DNA of 42,449 nucleotides, taken from NCBI GenBank assembly GCA_021324635.1, contig JAJPIS010000126.1, forward strand, positions 1 through 42,449. Reading direction: 5' to 3'. Numbering within the stretch: position 1 is the first letter of the stretch; every line of letters starts with the position of its first letter. Source of the DNA: Gemmatimonadota bacterium. Its GTDB lineage: Bacteria; Gemmatimonadota; Gemmatimonadetes; Gemmatimonadales; Gemmatimonadaceae. The notes under the pieces are model-generated. The model had not been told where the DNA came from. It did not search any database and worked only from the letters and a program-made list of their open reading frames with translations. A program made the translations under genes and the position numbers. This document shows positions 31,045-38,731 of the stretch, piece by piece.

Positions 31045-32459
31045 GCGTCTGGGGTGCCATCGCCGGCGCGGCGGGCGGCGCGGCCAACGCGATCCAGCAG
31101 CAGCGGGAGCTCCAGATGCGGCAACTGCTGCTCAACGCGCAACTCGCGATGATGGGTGCGAGTAAGGCCCCGAGTGGGCCGTCGGGCCCCGACGTGCCCA
31201 CTGTCGATGCGTCGCAGCTCGCGGCCGGGCTCACGGCCACGCCACAAGGCGGCCCAGCCACACCGCCGGCGACGAGTGGGCCGGTCCCATCGGCTGACGT
31301 CTCGACGCCCGCACTGCCGGCGCTCGGCGCCGCCACGATCGCGCGCCGCCCTGGCGTGTCGGTCGATCGCATCCCCACCGACCAGGCGAGTGTGATCCAG
31401 CGGATGCGCACGCTCGCGAGCGGACCGCAGACGCCAGCGACGCCACCGGTCGCGACACCAGCGTCTGCGGTCGGCGGTCCGGCGCCAGTCTCCGCACCAA
31501 GCGGCACGCCAACGCCAGGGATGAGTCCGACCGGCGCCGATCCCCTGGGTCCCGACTCAGGACTCACCGCGGTCATCGCTCAGTACACGAAGACGCTTCC
31601 GCACGGCACGGTCGATCTGGGCCAAGGTTACCAGATGGATGTGGGTCGGACGCCGCAGGCCGTGGAAGGGCAGCGTGCGCTCCTCAGCATCCTGGCCAGC
31701 GCGGCGCAACAGCGGGCGCAGTTCGGCCAGCAGCGCGCGCTCGAGGGGCAGCGCGAAGGATTCGAGGCGGAGCAGCAGGCCAGGCAACTCGCGTCCGCGC
31801 AGACGCTCGCGGGTGAGCGGAATGCCCTCGAAGCGAAACTCGCTGGGGCGCGGAACGCGGTCGAATACGCGGGGATCGCTGCGCAGATCAAGCGCGCGGA
31901 CGCCGAGATGGCGATGCTGACCCAGGGCCGCAGTGACCAGGAGGTGCAGAAGGTGACGGCCGATCTCCGGCCGTACGAGGACCAACTCCCGGTCTACGCC
32001 AAGTTCGAGGCGATCACGCCTGCCGCCGCGCAACAGAGCCCCGCAGTCGCGCAGCAAGCACTCATGGAAGCGCTCCAAACGGGCATTGGCGGGGCCAATT
32101 TCCAGTCACGTCTCGCGAAACTTGCGCAGACGTCTGAGCGGCAGTCGCCCGACCAGATCGTGAGCGCCTTCGTGCAGAAGCTCCAGACGGGCGCGATCCC
32201 GGCCTCACAGTTCGCCGATCTCCAGCGTCAGGTGGCGATCAACAAGGCGGCGCTCCGCGCCCAGCACGCGCGGCTCCTCCAGCAGGATCTCCAGCAGTAC
32301 CCGCTCGCCGCCAGTAATCCCGGCCTCGCCGGTCGGACGGATGCGCTCTTCGGGCCGAAGGGCGGCCTAGAGCCGCAGCCCGAACCGTACCCGCGGACCA
32401 CGGCCGCATACCAGCAATACCTCCAGGACCACGCCCGATGGGTAGCGGCGTCTCGGTAG
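31041..32459 (+). CDS. Internal/ejection protein candidate 3, 472 aa
   Basis: A 472-residue protein. A hydrophobic start (VWGAIAGAAGGAANAIQQQR) could insert in a membrane. Residues 45-190 are Pro/Ala/Thr low complexity. Residues 200-440 are a long helical region with coiled-coil character (AQQRAQFGQQRALEGQREGF, then further Glu/Ala/Gln heptads). The architecture resembles candidate 2, as if the pair arose together. A role in the ejection machinery is inferred from position and composition. Confidence 0.55.
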   Translation: MSVWGAIAGAAGGAANAIQQQRELQMRQLLLNAQLAMMGASKAPSGPSGPDVPTVDASQLAAGLTATPQGGPATPPATSGPVPSADVSTPALPALGAATIARRPGVSVDRIPTDQASVIQRMRTLASGPQTPATPPVATPASAVGGPAPVSAPSGTPTPGMSPTGADPLGPDSGLTAVIAQYTKTLPHGTVDLGQGYQMDVGRTPQAVEGQRALLSILASAAQQRAQFGQQRALEGQREGFEAEQQARQLASAQTLAGERNALEAKLAGARNAVEYAGIAAQIKRADAEMAMLTQGRSDQEVQKVTADLRPYEDQLPVYAKFEAITPAAAQQSPAVAQQALMEALQTGIGGANFQSRLAKLAQTSERQSPDQIVSAFVQKLQTGAIPASQFADLQRQVAINKAALRAQHARLLQQDLQQYPLAASNPGLAGRTDALFGPKGGLEPQPEPYPRTTAAYQQYLQDHARWVAASR

Positions 32460-34600
32460 GTGCCGACCCGCCGCCGGCGCAGCGCGCGGGCGCGCCGGCG
32501 CCGGTCACGGAGGAGGAGTTCATGCGCCGGGCCGGCGGTACGCCGACCGGCGGATCATCGGATGCATCGACCGCTGGGGCTCGTCCGACTGGAGCGCCGG
32601 TCTCGGAAGAGGAATTCTTCTCCCGCGCCGCGGGGCAGGGACCGGCGGTCGGCGCCGATGACGGGCCGATGGCGCCCATCAATCCGGAGCATCCGGACGC
32701 GCAGGCGTTCTTCGATCACCTGGCGAATACGGTGAGCTTCGGCCTTGGGCCCAAGGCCGTCGCTGCGGTACAGGGGATCGGTGACGCGCTCCACGGGGAG
32801 GGATACGACTACGGCGCGCGACTCGATGCGATGCGCCGGATGCTCGCTGCGGAGGACGCGGCGAGCCCGGGCGCGTCGACCGTTGGGAGCGTGGCTGGCG
32901 CCGTGACATCGCCGGTGGGCCTCGGCATCGAGCGCGGGGTCGCCAAGGTGCTGCCGGCCGCCGCGGGCGTCCTGGGACGCATCGGGCGCGCCGCCGTGAC
33001 GGGTGGCGCCCTGGGCGGGGCCTACGCGGCGGGCACGGGTGATGGGAGCCTCTCCGATCGCGCAGCGCAGGTCGCCACCGGAACCGCCGGTGGCGCGGTC
33101 GCCGGCGGCCTGATCGGAGCGGTTGGCGGCATCGCGGGCAAGGTCCTCTCGTTCTTCCACCCGCCCAGCGCGGCCGACCAGCTCGCGAGCGCGGTGACGA
33201 CCGCCGAACCGGCGTCCACGAGCGCGTCCCGGATGCCGGCCGACCAGGCCCGTGATCTGGCACGCTATCTCCGCGGGCAGTCGCCAGCGGCGCGCGAGAC
33301 GATCGACGAGGCACTGGCGGCGCGAGCCAAGCAGCAGTTCCAGCGCGTCGCGGCGACACTCGCCGACGGGATGGGCGTCGATCCGGCATCGACGTCGCAG
33401 GATATCGCGGACCAGATCACGAGTATGAAGGCGGCCGCCGCCCCGCACTACGACGTGGCCTACCGCGCGCCGCCGATCACCGATCCGGACTTCGTCAAAG
33501 CGTTCCGCGCGCTTGCCACCACGGCCGGCGGTAAGTCGGCGTACGAGGCGGGCGCCCGGATCGCCGAGGTGGAAGGTGATCCGTTGCCGCCGATCAGCAA
33601 GGGCGGGGGCGAACCGGATTGGATTGCCGGGATGCGGGCGGCCCTTGGCCGCGATCCGACGCCGGAGGAACTCCAACTCGCGAGCGCGCACAACCCGAGT
33701 TTGGCACCGCCGACCGGGCCAGGCGTGTCCGTCCGGCAACTGGATTACTTCAAACGCGGGCTCGACGCCCTCATCGACGCTCGGCAGGGCTCGACGGCGA
33801 CCCTCAACCGACAGGAAGGTCGCGCGCTCCGGATGCGCCTCAACGGGCTCCTCCAGCAGGCGGACCAGCTCGTGCCCGAATACGGCGTGGCGCGGCAGAC
33901 GGCTGCGCAGGGCTTCGGCTTGGAGGAGGCGGCAGCGCTCGGCCGCGACCACTTTGCGAGTCCCAGTGCCGCGACGCCAGAAGATGTCGCGACGACGGTC
34001 GCGACAATGTCTGAGCCTGAGCGGCGCGTCTACACGCAGGCGGCAGTCGGGCGCACGCTCGACAATCTCCAGGCGACGGCGGGCAGCGCCACCGGCCGGG
34101 CGGACCTCGTGAGCAAGTTGTGGTCGAGTATCGGCGGTCGCGACAAACTCCTCGCGATCGCGCAGTCGCCGGCACAGGGCGCCCAGATGGCGCAGGCGCT
34201 CGAAGACCTCGCGAACGAGAACGAGACGCGCGCCTACGTGAGTCGGGGCAGTCAGACCGCACCACAGGCGAGCCTCGCGTCACGGTTCGCATCCGGGATC
34301 CGACGGGTAGTGCCATCGCCGTGGGTGGCCCTGGAGGCCGCGCACGGAAGCCCTGCGGCATGGACGTATATCGCGAGTCGAGTACCCGGCGCCCTCCGGA
34401 CCTCCGGTGCGAGCGCGGCGGCTGATGCGCTCGCACCGCTCCTGGTGCGCCCCGGGGCGAGTCTGAGCGACATCGTGGCCGCCGCGCAGTCGGCGCCGAC
34501 ACCCGCGGCGGGCGGACGGGCGCTCGACGCGCTCACGCGCGCGGCAGCGCTCCGCCCGGTCACCGGCGCAGGCCGTCGCGCCAGCCAGGCGACCCCATGA
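32438..34600 (+). CDS. Internal/ejection protein candidate 4, 720 aa
   Basis: A 720-residue protein with repeated P.(T/S)EEEF(M/F).RA motifs in its first 55 residues, which could be docking or cleavage sites. A glycine-rich hydrophobic stretch follows (about 140-240: GSVAGAVTSPVGLG, AAVTGGALGGAYAAG, GGAVAGGLIGAVGGIAGKVL) of the kind that forms membrane channels. The remaining two thirds are helical. Size and design match the largest ejection proteins of podoviruses. No transglycosylase motif is apparent. It overlaps the previous gene by 22 bases. Confidence 0.6.
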   Translation: MGSGVSVGADPPPAQRAGAPAPVTEEEFMRRAGGTPTGGSSDASTAGARPTGAPVSEEEFFSRAAGQGPAVGADDGPMAPINPEHPDAQAFFDHLANTVSFGLGPKAVAAVQGIGDALHGEGYDYGARLDAMRRMLAAEDAASPGASTVGSVAGAVTSPVGLGIERGVAKVLPAAAGVLGRIGRAAVTGGALGGAYAAGTGDGSLSDRAAQVATGTAGGAVAGGLIGAVGGIAGKVLSFFHPPSAADQLASAVTTAEPASTSASRMPADQARDLARYLRGQSPAARETIDEALAARAKQQFQRVAATLADGMGVDPASTSQDIADQITSMKAAAAPHYDVAYRAPPITDPDFVKAFRALATTAGGKSAYEAGARIAEVEGDPLPPISKGGGEPDWIAGMRAALGRDPTPEELQLASAHNPSLAPPTGPGVSVRQLDYFKRGLDALIDARQGSTATLNRQEGRALRMRLNGLLQQADQLVPEYGVARQTAAQGFGLEEAAALGRDHFASPSAATPEDVATTVATMSEPERRVYTQAAVGRTLDNLQATAGSATGRADLVSKLWSSIGGRDKLLAIAQSPAQGAQMAQALEDLANENETRAYVSRGSQTAPQASLASRFASGIRRVVPSPWVALEAAHGSPAAWTYIASRVPGALRTSGASAAADALAPLLVRPGASLSDIVAAAQSAPTPAAGGRALDALTRAAALRPVTGAGRRASQATP

Positions 34601-34896
34601 TTCCCCTGTCGCCCGAGATCGTGGCTGTGCTCGTCAGCATGCTCGGCTTGATCTTCGCCGTGCTCCGCGCGGGTGCGTCCACCGTGCGCACGAACGCCCG
34701 CGTGGCGGAGTCGGTCGAGACACTGGCGCGGAGCGTCAAGAAGATCGAGGATCGGGTCGAGAGCTACATCGCGAACGAGGACCGGCGGGACGATGCGATG
34801 GAGGCCTGGCGCCGGACTGTGGACGCGCGGCTCGCCTCGATCGAGGCGACGCTCACCGCGTTCACGCGCACGGGCCGGCGGCGGACCGACCGATGA
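34597..34896 (+). CDS. Membrane-anchored coiled-coil protein of the lysis cassette
   Basis: A 99-residue protein. Residues 7-26 (EIVAVLVSMLGLIFAVLRAG) are one N-terminal membrane span. Residues 35-88 are a charged coiled coil (VAESVETLARSVKKIEDRVE and following). This shape fits a holin partner or i-spanin-like protein; the reverse order to XhlA is noted. It is coupled by ATGA to the ejection protein and by 4 bases to the next membrane protein. Confidence 0.55.
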   Translation: MIPLSPEIVAVLVSMLGLIFAVLRAGASTVRTNARVAESVETLARSVKKIEDRVESYIANEDRRDDAMEAWRRTVDARLASIEATLTAFTRTGRRRTDR

Positions 34897-35192
34897 GCGC
34901 GGTCAAGCGACTCATGGCGGCGCTGGACGCCGAGCTTGCGGACCTGCCGTCGGTGAACCTGAAGGCGGCCGAACTCGTGGTGCTCGATCTCGCGACAGGC
35001 GTCGTGGGCGTCGTGCTCTGTTTCGTCCCGCATACGGCCGATGCGATGGGCGTCTTCGGGGACTGGCTCGAGTTCCTGGCCGCGATCCACGGCGCGACCG
35101 TCGGCGCCTTCTGGCTGGCCACGCGGAGCGCGACCACCACGGCGGGCGGCCAGCAGGTCAAGCCCCCCGCGCCACCCGCGGAGGGCGATTAG
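34893..35192 (+). CDS. Holin candidate, two membrane spans
   Basis: A 99-residue protein with a helical start, then two hydrophobic stretches: LVVLDLATGVVGVVLCFVP (about 28-46) and FLAAIHGATVGAFWLA (about 61-76). The end is Pro/Gly and polar. Size, two spans and position directly before the endolysin gene make it the best holin candidate. It overlaps its upstream neighbour by 4 bases. Confidence 0.55.
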   Translation: MSAVKRLMAALDAELADLPSVNLKAAELVVLDLATGVVGVVLCFVPHTADAMGVFGDWLEFLAAIHGATVGAFWLATRSATTTAGGQQVKPPAPPAEGD

Positions 35193-35194
35193 GA

Positions 35195-35620
35195 ATGCCG
35201 GTGCGCTGGGATGTGGAGCGGGGGCTCTTAGACGCGGACTTCGCGGCCGATGTGGACACGCTCCTCGCTCACTCGCCCTACGCGTGGGCCGTCGTCCAGG
35301 GCTTCCGGAGCGAGGAGACGCAAAACGCACTCTACCAGAAGTATCGGGCCGGTGGGCCGCTGGCCGCGCCGCCTGGCCACTCCGCGCATGAACACGGGTT
35401 GGCGGTCGATGTGTGCGAAGTGGTTGACGGCCATGACCTGTGGGACACGAGTCGGCCCGCATGGCGCTGGCTCTGGCAGGCCGTCGCGGCGCACCCGCGG
35501 CTTCATTCGGGCCACGAGTTCCCGACGCCACCGGGGCCCGACGATGACCACATCCAGAGCACGACGTGGGGCGCCGTGCGCGCGCGACTCGTCGCCGCTG
35601 GCCAGTGGAACGCAGCGTGA
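35195..35620 (+). CDS. Endolysin, M15-family peptidase
   Basis: A 141-residue zinc peptidase cleaving cell-wall peptides. The signature SxHxxGxAxD is complete (S63, H65, G68, A70, D72), and the third zinc ligand is H119 in DDDHIQ. G36-F37-R38 matches the usual GxRS substrate region. The length equals single-domain L-Ala-D-Glu or D-Ala-D-Ala peptidases such as T5-type endolysins. There is no signal peptide, so it needs the holin. GTGA overlap links it to the spanin. Confidence 0.88.
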   Translation: MPVRWDVERGLLDADFAADVDTLLAHSPYAWAVVQGFRSEETQNALYQKYRAGGPLAAPPGHSAHEHGLAVDVCEVVDGHDLWDTSRPAWRWLWQAVAAHPRLHSGHEFPTPPGPDDDHIQSTTWGAVRARLVAAGQWNAA

Positions 35621-36306
35621 GCGCGTGGCCCACGCTCTCGGTCGGCCCGCGGTGGGCGCTTGTCGCTAGCGGCGGTCTATTGGTCGCCATAAGTTGCGGC
35701 ATGGGGCTCCGAGCCTGCGGAGACCGGCGCGTGGCTGAGGCGGTCGCGCGGGAGCGAGCCGAGGTCGCGGACTCCGTGAGTCAGGCGGATGCCGTGCGGT
35801 TCGAGGCCGCTCGTGGAGCGGCAGTCCGCGCGGCGACGCGGGCCGACCAGGCGGCCGAGACGGCGCGAGCGCGTGAGCAGGCGGCGCGGACTGAGGCGGA
35901 CGCGGCCGAGGCGGAGGCGGCGCAGGCCCGGCGAGCGATGAAGGCCATTCCGAGCGGCCAGCTCCGGGAGGTCCCCGACAGCGTCCGGCGGGCGCTCGTC
36001 GAGCTCGCGAACGCGAACCTGGCACTCACCGCGAGTAACCTCCATCTCCGCTCGGCGCTCGGCGAGCAGCGGAGCGTCATCGACTCGCTCACCCGCGCCC
36101 AGACGCTCCTCCTGGCCGCGCTCGGCGAGGCGCGGACCACGATCGCCGAGAAGACACAGGCCGTCGCGGCCTTCAAGAGGCTCGGCCGCCCGCGCACCGG
36201 GCTCTGGTCGCGCCTGGGCTGCCTGGTGGGCGCCGGCGTGACCGAGTCCGGCGGTCGGGTCTACGCTGGCCCGCAAGCGGCGTGCGGGATCCGCGTCACG
36301 CCGTAG
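35617..36306 (+). CDS. Rz-like spanin, 229 aa
   Basis: A 229-residue protein from GTG 35617. Residues 12-32 form one membrane span (WALVASGGLLVAISCGMGL) and 40-190 a long Ala/Glu/Arg coiled coil (AETARAREQAARTEADAAEA in the middle). The final 40 residues contain two cysteines (C207, C224) in a glycine-rich beta region. Inner-membrane anchor plus periplasmic coiled coil is the Rz design for disrupting the outer membrane. No overlapping o-spanin lipoprotein was found; the C-terminal domain might replace it. Confidence 0.65.
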   Translation: MSAWPTLSVGPRWALVASGGLLVAISCGMGLRACGDRRVAEAVARERAEVADSVSQADAVRFEAARGAAVRAATRADQAAETARAREQAARTEADAAEAEAAQARRAMKAIPSGQLREVPDSVRRALVELANANLALTASNLHLRSALGEQRSVIDSLTRAQTLLLAALGEARTTIAEKTQAVAAFKRLGRPRTGLWSRLGCLVGAGVTESGGRVYAGPQAACGIRVTP

Positions 36307-36341
36307 CGCGTCGCGCGGCGAGCGAGCGCGTCGCTATCGCC

Positions 36342-36368
36342 AAGGGCTCACCGATTCGGTGGGCCCTT
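36342..36368. terminator. Bidirectional terminator between lysis genes and lipoprotein
   Basis: A 12-bp stem AAGGGCTCACCG / CGGTGGGCCCTT with loop ATT (one T-G pair), followed on the plus strand by TGCTGTTG. It ends the late operon and overlaps the last six codons of the convergent minus-strand lipoprotein gene. Confidence 0.6.
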
Positions 36369-36812
36369 TGCTGTTGTGGCCTGGGCGCAGACCGCGGCCA
36401 CGATCGCCTCGGCGCGCGAGTCCGGCGCCGGCCGTTCCCACAGGGCGAACTCGCCGAGCGCCACATGCAGGGTCGCGTTGCCGTCCACATCGGTCGCGGT
36501 CTGCTCCCGCGTGGCCACCTCACGCGAGCGGCAGCGGACGCCGAGATGTTCCATGAGGATATGGGCCCGGACGTGCCGGCCGAATCCGGTGACAAGCACG
36601 CGCTCCCCGTCGATCGTTGTCCGGACCCAGACCTCATGTCGCGCTCGGCCCACGTCGGCCGCCGTCGTGTCGATCTCGACGACGTCACTGCCCGTGTCCG
36701 GAATCCTCGTCCAGCGGGGTCCCGCCGCACCCGCTCGGGTGGGAGGGGCCGGCCGAGTGCAGCTCGTGAGGCCAACGGCGAGCGCGCACGCCGCGAGCGA
36801 TACTCGACGCAT
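36348..36812 (-). CDS. Surface-adhesin E-like lipoprotein (moron)
   Basis: A 154-residue lipoprotein. The signal peptide MRRVSLAACALAVGLTSC ends in a lipobox with Cys18 as the lipidated residue. The mature part follows the adhesin-E layout: a strand with (V/I)EIDTT, VWVRTT, then MEHLGVRCRSR, DVDGNATLHVALGEFALW and a final P.S.AEAIVAAVC. It has its own GGGAGGG ribosome site and opposite orientation to its neighbours, the features of a lysogenic-conversion gene. It may coat the cell surface or block superinfection. The family name is from pattern memory. Confidence 0.65.
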   Translation of the reverse strand: MRRVSLAACALAVGLTSCTRPAPPTRAGAAGPRWTRIPDTGSDVVEIDTTAADVGRARHEVWVRTTIDGERVLVTGFGRHVRAHILMEHLGVRCRSREVATREQTATDVDGNATLHVALGEFALWERPAPDSRAEAIVAAVCAQATTAKGPPNR

Positions 36813-36836
36813 GGTCCCTCCCTAGCAAACAGGTGA

Positions 36837-36880
36837 GTCTCTCGTCAACATGCAGATGTCCACCGCTGGTGTCGAGAGAC
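36837..36880. promoter_or_regulatory. Inverted repeat in the lipoprotein upstream region
   Basis: Perfect 8-bp arms GTCTCTCG and CGAGAGAC, 28 bases apart, lie between the divergent lipoprotein gene and the small gene at 36924. TTGACG (minus strand) lies within the loop next to one arm. It is a possible operator or mRNA hairpin; there is no firm promoter. Confidence 0.3.
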
Positions 36881-36923
36881 GCGGGCGAGCAGTGGGGGGC
36901 GAACGGGCCGCTGCGAGGAGCCG

Positions 36924-37118
36924 ATGGACCGAGACGTCTATGTCGCGGAGTTCGGGGGCCTGACGGAGTTGGCCGCCGTTGACGAGCGGGGGCAGATCTT
37001 GAAGCGCGTGAGCGTCCGGACGGAGTTCTATACCGCGCGCGACCTAGAGGACTTGCGCGCGTGGCTCGAGCGCGTCCGGCCGTCCGTCAGCCCGCGCGTC
37101 GCCTTGCGCCTCGTCTAG
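36924..37118 (+). CDS. Small protein convergent with the repressor, 64 aa
   Basis: A 64-residue protein with a good GAGGAG site before ATG 36924. Beta strands (VYVAEFGGLTELAAVDERGQILKR) are followed by a short helix (ARDLEDLRAWLERV). It is not recognised. Its 3' end overlaps the repressor gene on the other strand by 32 bases, so transcription of one could interfere with the other. Confidence 0.5.
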   Translation: MDRDVYVAEFGGLTELAAVDERGQILKRVSVRTEFYTARDLEDLRAWLERVRPSVSPRVALRLV

Positions 37119-37422
37119 TCGGCTCACCGGGCACGCGCGGCGGTGCGGGTCGCGCGACCGACGCACCGCCGCCCTCCCCGGGTCGGGCGCATCCGTCAAG
37201 GTCCTCCCCGAAGGCGATCCACCCGGCGGGCCGACCGACGACCGCCGCGATGCGGGCGATCGTCTCCAGGTCCGGCTCGCGCTCGCCGCGCTCCCAGTTC
37301 GAGACCGTGACCTCGTGCACCCCGACGCGGACCGCGAGCTCCGTCTGGAGGAGATCGGCCGCGCGCCGCGCCTGCCGAATCCGCCGCCCTCGCGCCTTGG
37401 CATCTCCTGGCGACACCACCAC
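37087..37422 (-). CDS. XRE-family repressor (CI-like)
   Basis: A 111-residue DNA-binding protein. Residues 12-65 are a typical XRE helix-turn-helix: RIRQARRAADLLQTELAVRV, VHEVTVSNWERGEREPD, LETIARIAAVVG, then GWIAFGED. The tail of about 35 residues is Pro/Arg rich and carries no S24 peptidase, so induction would not be by RecA-stimulated self-cleavage. It is transcribed away from the early operon across a shared control region with an operator at 37465-37485, the classic immunity-switch layout. Confidence 0.82.
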   Translation of the reverse strand: MVVSPGDAKARGRRIRQARRAADLLQTELAVRVGVHEVTVSNWERGEREPDLETIARIAAVVGRPAGWIAFGEDLDGCARPGEGGGASVARPAPPRVPGEPTRRGARRRAG

Positions 37423-37457
37423 TTAACCCCCCGCGCTGACTCGCGTAACGCACCCTA

Positions 37458-37486
37458 TTGACTTACTTAGCGTTCACTGCTAAGTT
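37458..37486 (+). promoter_or_regulatory. Early promoter overlapped by an operator
   Basis: TTGACT (37458-37463), 17 bases, TAAGTT (37481-37486). The spacer holds a perfect inverted repeat ACTTAGC-N7-GCTAAGT (37465-37485), so a bound dimer would block RNA polymerase. Extra TTGAC/GTCAA half-sites occur at 37485-37490, 37517-37521 and 37526-37530. The start of transcription would be near 37493, about 40 bases before ATG 37532. Confidence 0.6.
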
Positions 37487-37531
37487 GACTCCGCACCGGG
37501 CAACAGGACCACCACCGTCAACAGCGTCAAT

Positions 37532-37735
37532 ATGCCTACTGCTATCTCGTTGCGGAATCGGGACGGGTCGGACGCAGTCGCAGTCGAGGCGACGGAGGCG
37601 CGGCGCCTACTCGGCGGTCTCATCAATCGCGTCGAATACGGCCGCGAGCGGGTCTTGATCCTCCGGCGTGGCAGGCTGATCGGCGCGCTCGTGCCCGTCG
37701 CTGATCTGGGATCACTCTCGGACGAGGCCGCGTGA
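37532..37735 (+). CDS. Phd/YefM-family antitoxin-like DNA-binding protein
   Basis: A 67-residue protein with the Phd/YefM fold: a first strand AVAVEATEARRLLGGLINRVEYG (16-38) and RVLILRRGRLIGALVPV (40-56). In toxin-antitoxin pairs this domain binds both operator DNA and the toxin. No toxin follows: the next gene is not a PIN, RelE or Doc protein. It is the first gene of the early operon opposite the repressor, the place of Cro, so it may serve as a regulator of the switch. Confidence 0.72.
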   Translation: MPTAISLRNRDGSDAVAVEATEARRLLGGLINRVEYGRERVLILRRGRLIGALVPVADLGSLSDEAA

Positions 37736-37736
37736 G

Positions 37737-38102
37737 ATGCACACGACGAGCCGGGCCGTTCTCGCGCGATTCGCGGGCGCAATCCGCGCGATGAGTCCAT
37801 GTGCGGCGCGCGATCCACAGGCGCCTGCGGCGCCGATGCACCGGGTCAGCGTCTACGTGCCGGGATGCGGATGGATCGACGCCGGCGAGTACCCAGCGAG
37901 CCGTGGCTATTTCAGCGCGCTCGACGACGTGCGCGCGCGCTACCCTGGGGCGACGACCTGTCGGATCGAGCCGGCCGCACCCGACGCCGACGCGCTGGCC
38001 GAGTACGACTCGTGGTCGGAGCGGGCCTACCGACTGGCGGACTACTGCGACGATGCACGTGCGCGTGCGGCGTCGGACGCGATCGTGTGGGACGGCGACT
38101 GA
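37737..38102 (+). CDS. Hypothetical early protein, 121 aa
   Basis: A 121-residue protein one base after the Phd-like gene. ATG 37737 is used, though ATG 37836 (MHRVSVYVPGCGW) may be the true start of the folded part. A beta strand (RVSVYVPGCGW), two helices and an acidic end (DAIVWDGD) are visible. It is not similar to known toxins by eye, but its coupling to an antitoxin-like gene makes a toxin test reasonable. It ends in TGATG with the next gene. Confidence 0.5.
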   Translation: MHTTSRAVLARFAGAIRAMSPCAARDPQAPAAPMHRVSVYVPGCGWIDAGEYPASRGYFSALDDVRARYPGATTCRIEPAAPDADALAEYDSWSERAYRLADYCDDARARAASDAIVWDGD

Positions 38103-38239
38103 TGCGGGTCATGCGCGCGCTCGGTGCCGCCTGCCTCCGCGCCTGGCGCCTCACGGACACGGATCGCGTGACCCTCGATGTGATCGACCGGGAGCGTGGG
38201 CGGCTGCGGGATATCGTCTGCCTACATGGAAGGGGCTAA
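38102..38239 (+). CDS. Short early protein, 45 aa
   Basis: A 45-residue Arg-rich protein with one or two cysteines (C13, C40). It is coupled at both ends: TGATG upstream, TAATG downstream. Sequence VTLDVIDRERGRLRDIVCLHG suggests two strands. The function is unknown; the double coupling is the main support. Confidence 0.45.
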   Translation: MRVMRALGAACLRAWRLTDTDRVTLDVIDRERGRLRDIVCLHGRG

Positions 38240-38607
38240 TGATCGATCCAACGGTTGTTGACGCCATCCGACGGGCCATCGTTCGGGCGGATCTCGATCC
38301 GGACCTCGTGCGGAAGGGCCTGGCGGCGTTCGACGCGAGCGGGGGCGCGCTCGCCGCAGACGACTGGGACGGATGCTTCGTGGCCCGCATGTACGGACCG
38401 GTCGGCGCGCTCCGGAGCGCGCTCGGCGAGGCGCAGGAGCACGGCACCATGTGGTCGGACGACGATCTCTTTCTGTTTGCGGCGGACCGCCTGGGCCTCG
38501 CGCCGTCGCTCGTGCGCGAGCTCGCCGATCGCTACGACGGCGCGCCAGAGGCGCTCCACGCGGCCTGCGTCGCGTACCTGGCGGATCAGGAGGTCGCCCA
38601 TGCCTAG
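38239..38607 (+). CDS. Hypothetical early helical protein, 122 aa
   Basis: A 122-residue, mostly helical, acidic protein (VDAIRRAIVRADLDPDLVRK, later DDDLFLFAADRLGLAPSLVRELADRYDGAPEAL). It is in the early operon, coupled by TAATG. The acidic helices resemble DNA-mimic or regulator proteins in a general way only. No family is recognised. Confidence 0.5.
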   Translation: MIDPTVVDAIRRAIVRADLDPDLVRKGLAAFDASGGALAADDWDGCFVARMYGPVGALRSALGEAQEHGTMWSDDDLFLFAADRLGLAPSLVRELADRYDGAPEALHAACVAYLADQEVAHA

Positions 38608-38731
38608 CAACTGGCGCCGACGCCGGCGAGTGAGCACCGACGTGCTCGCCTTCGCGCTCTGGCTCCTCATCGCGGCAGCCGCCGTGCTTGCCGCGCTCAT
38701 CTACCGTCGCCTCGAGGGCTCGCTCCCATGA
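38600..38731 (+). CDS. Tiny single-span membrane protein, 43 aa
   Basis: A 43-residue protein: a basic start (MPSNWRRRRRVS), one membrane span (VLAFALWLLIAAAAVLAALI) and a short tail. The positive N-terminus predicts it stays in the cytoplasm. It overlaps its neighbours on both sides. Small early membrane proteins of this type can act in superinfection exclusion or lysis timing, but nothing here decides it. Confidence 0.55.
   Translation: MPSNWRRRRRVSTDVLAFALWLLIAAAAVLAALIYRRLEGSLP

Noticed and set aside
37532..38102. Classical toxin-antitoxin pair
   Set aside because: The second gene has no PIN, RelE/ParE, Doc or other toxin signature visible by eye.
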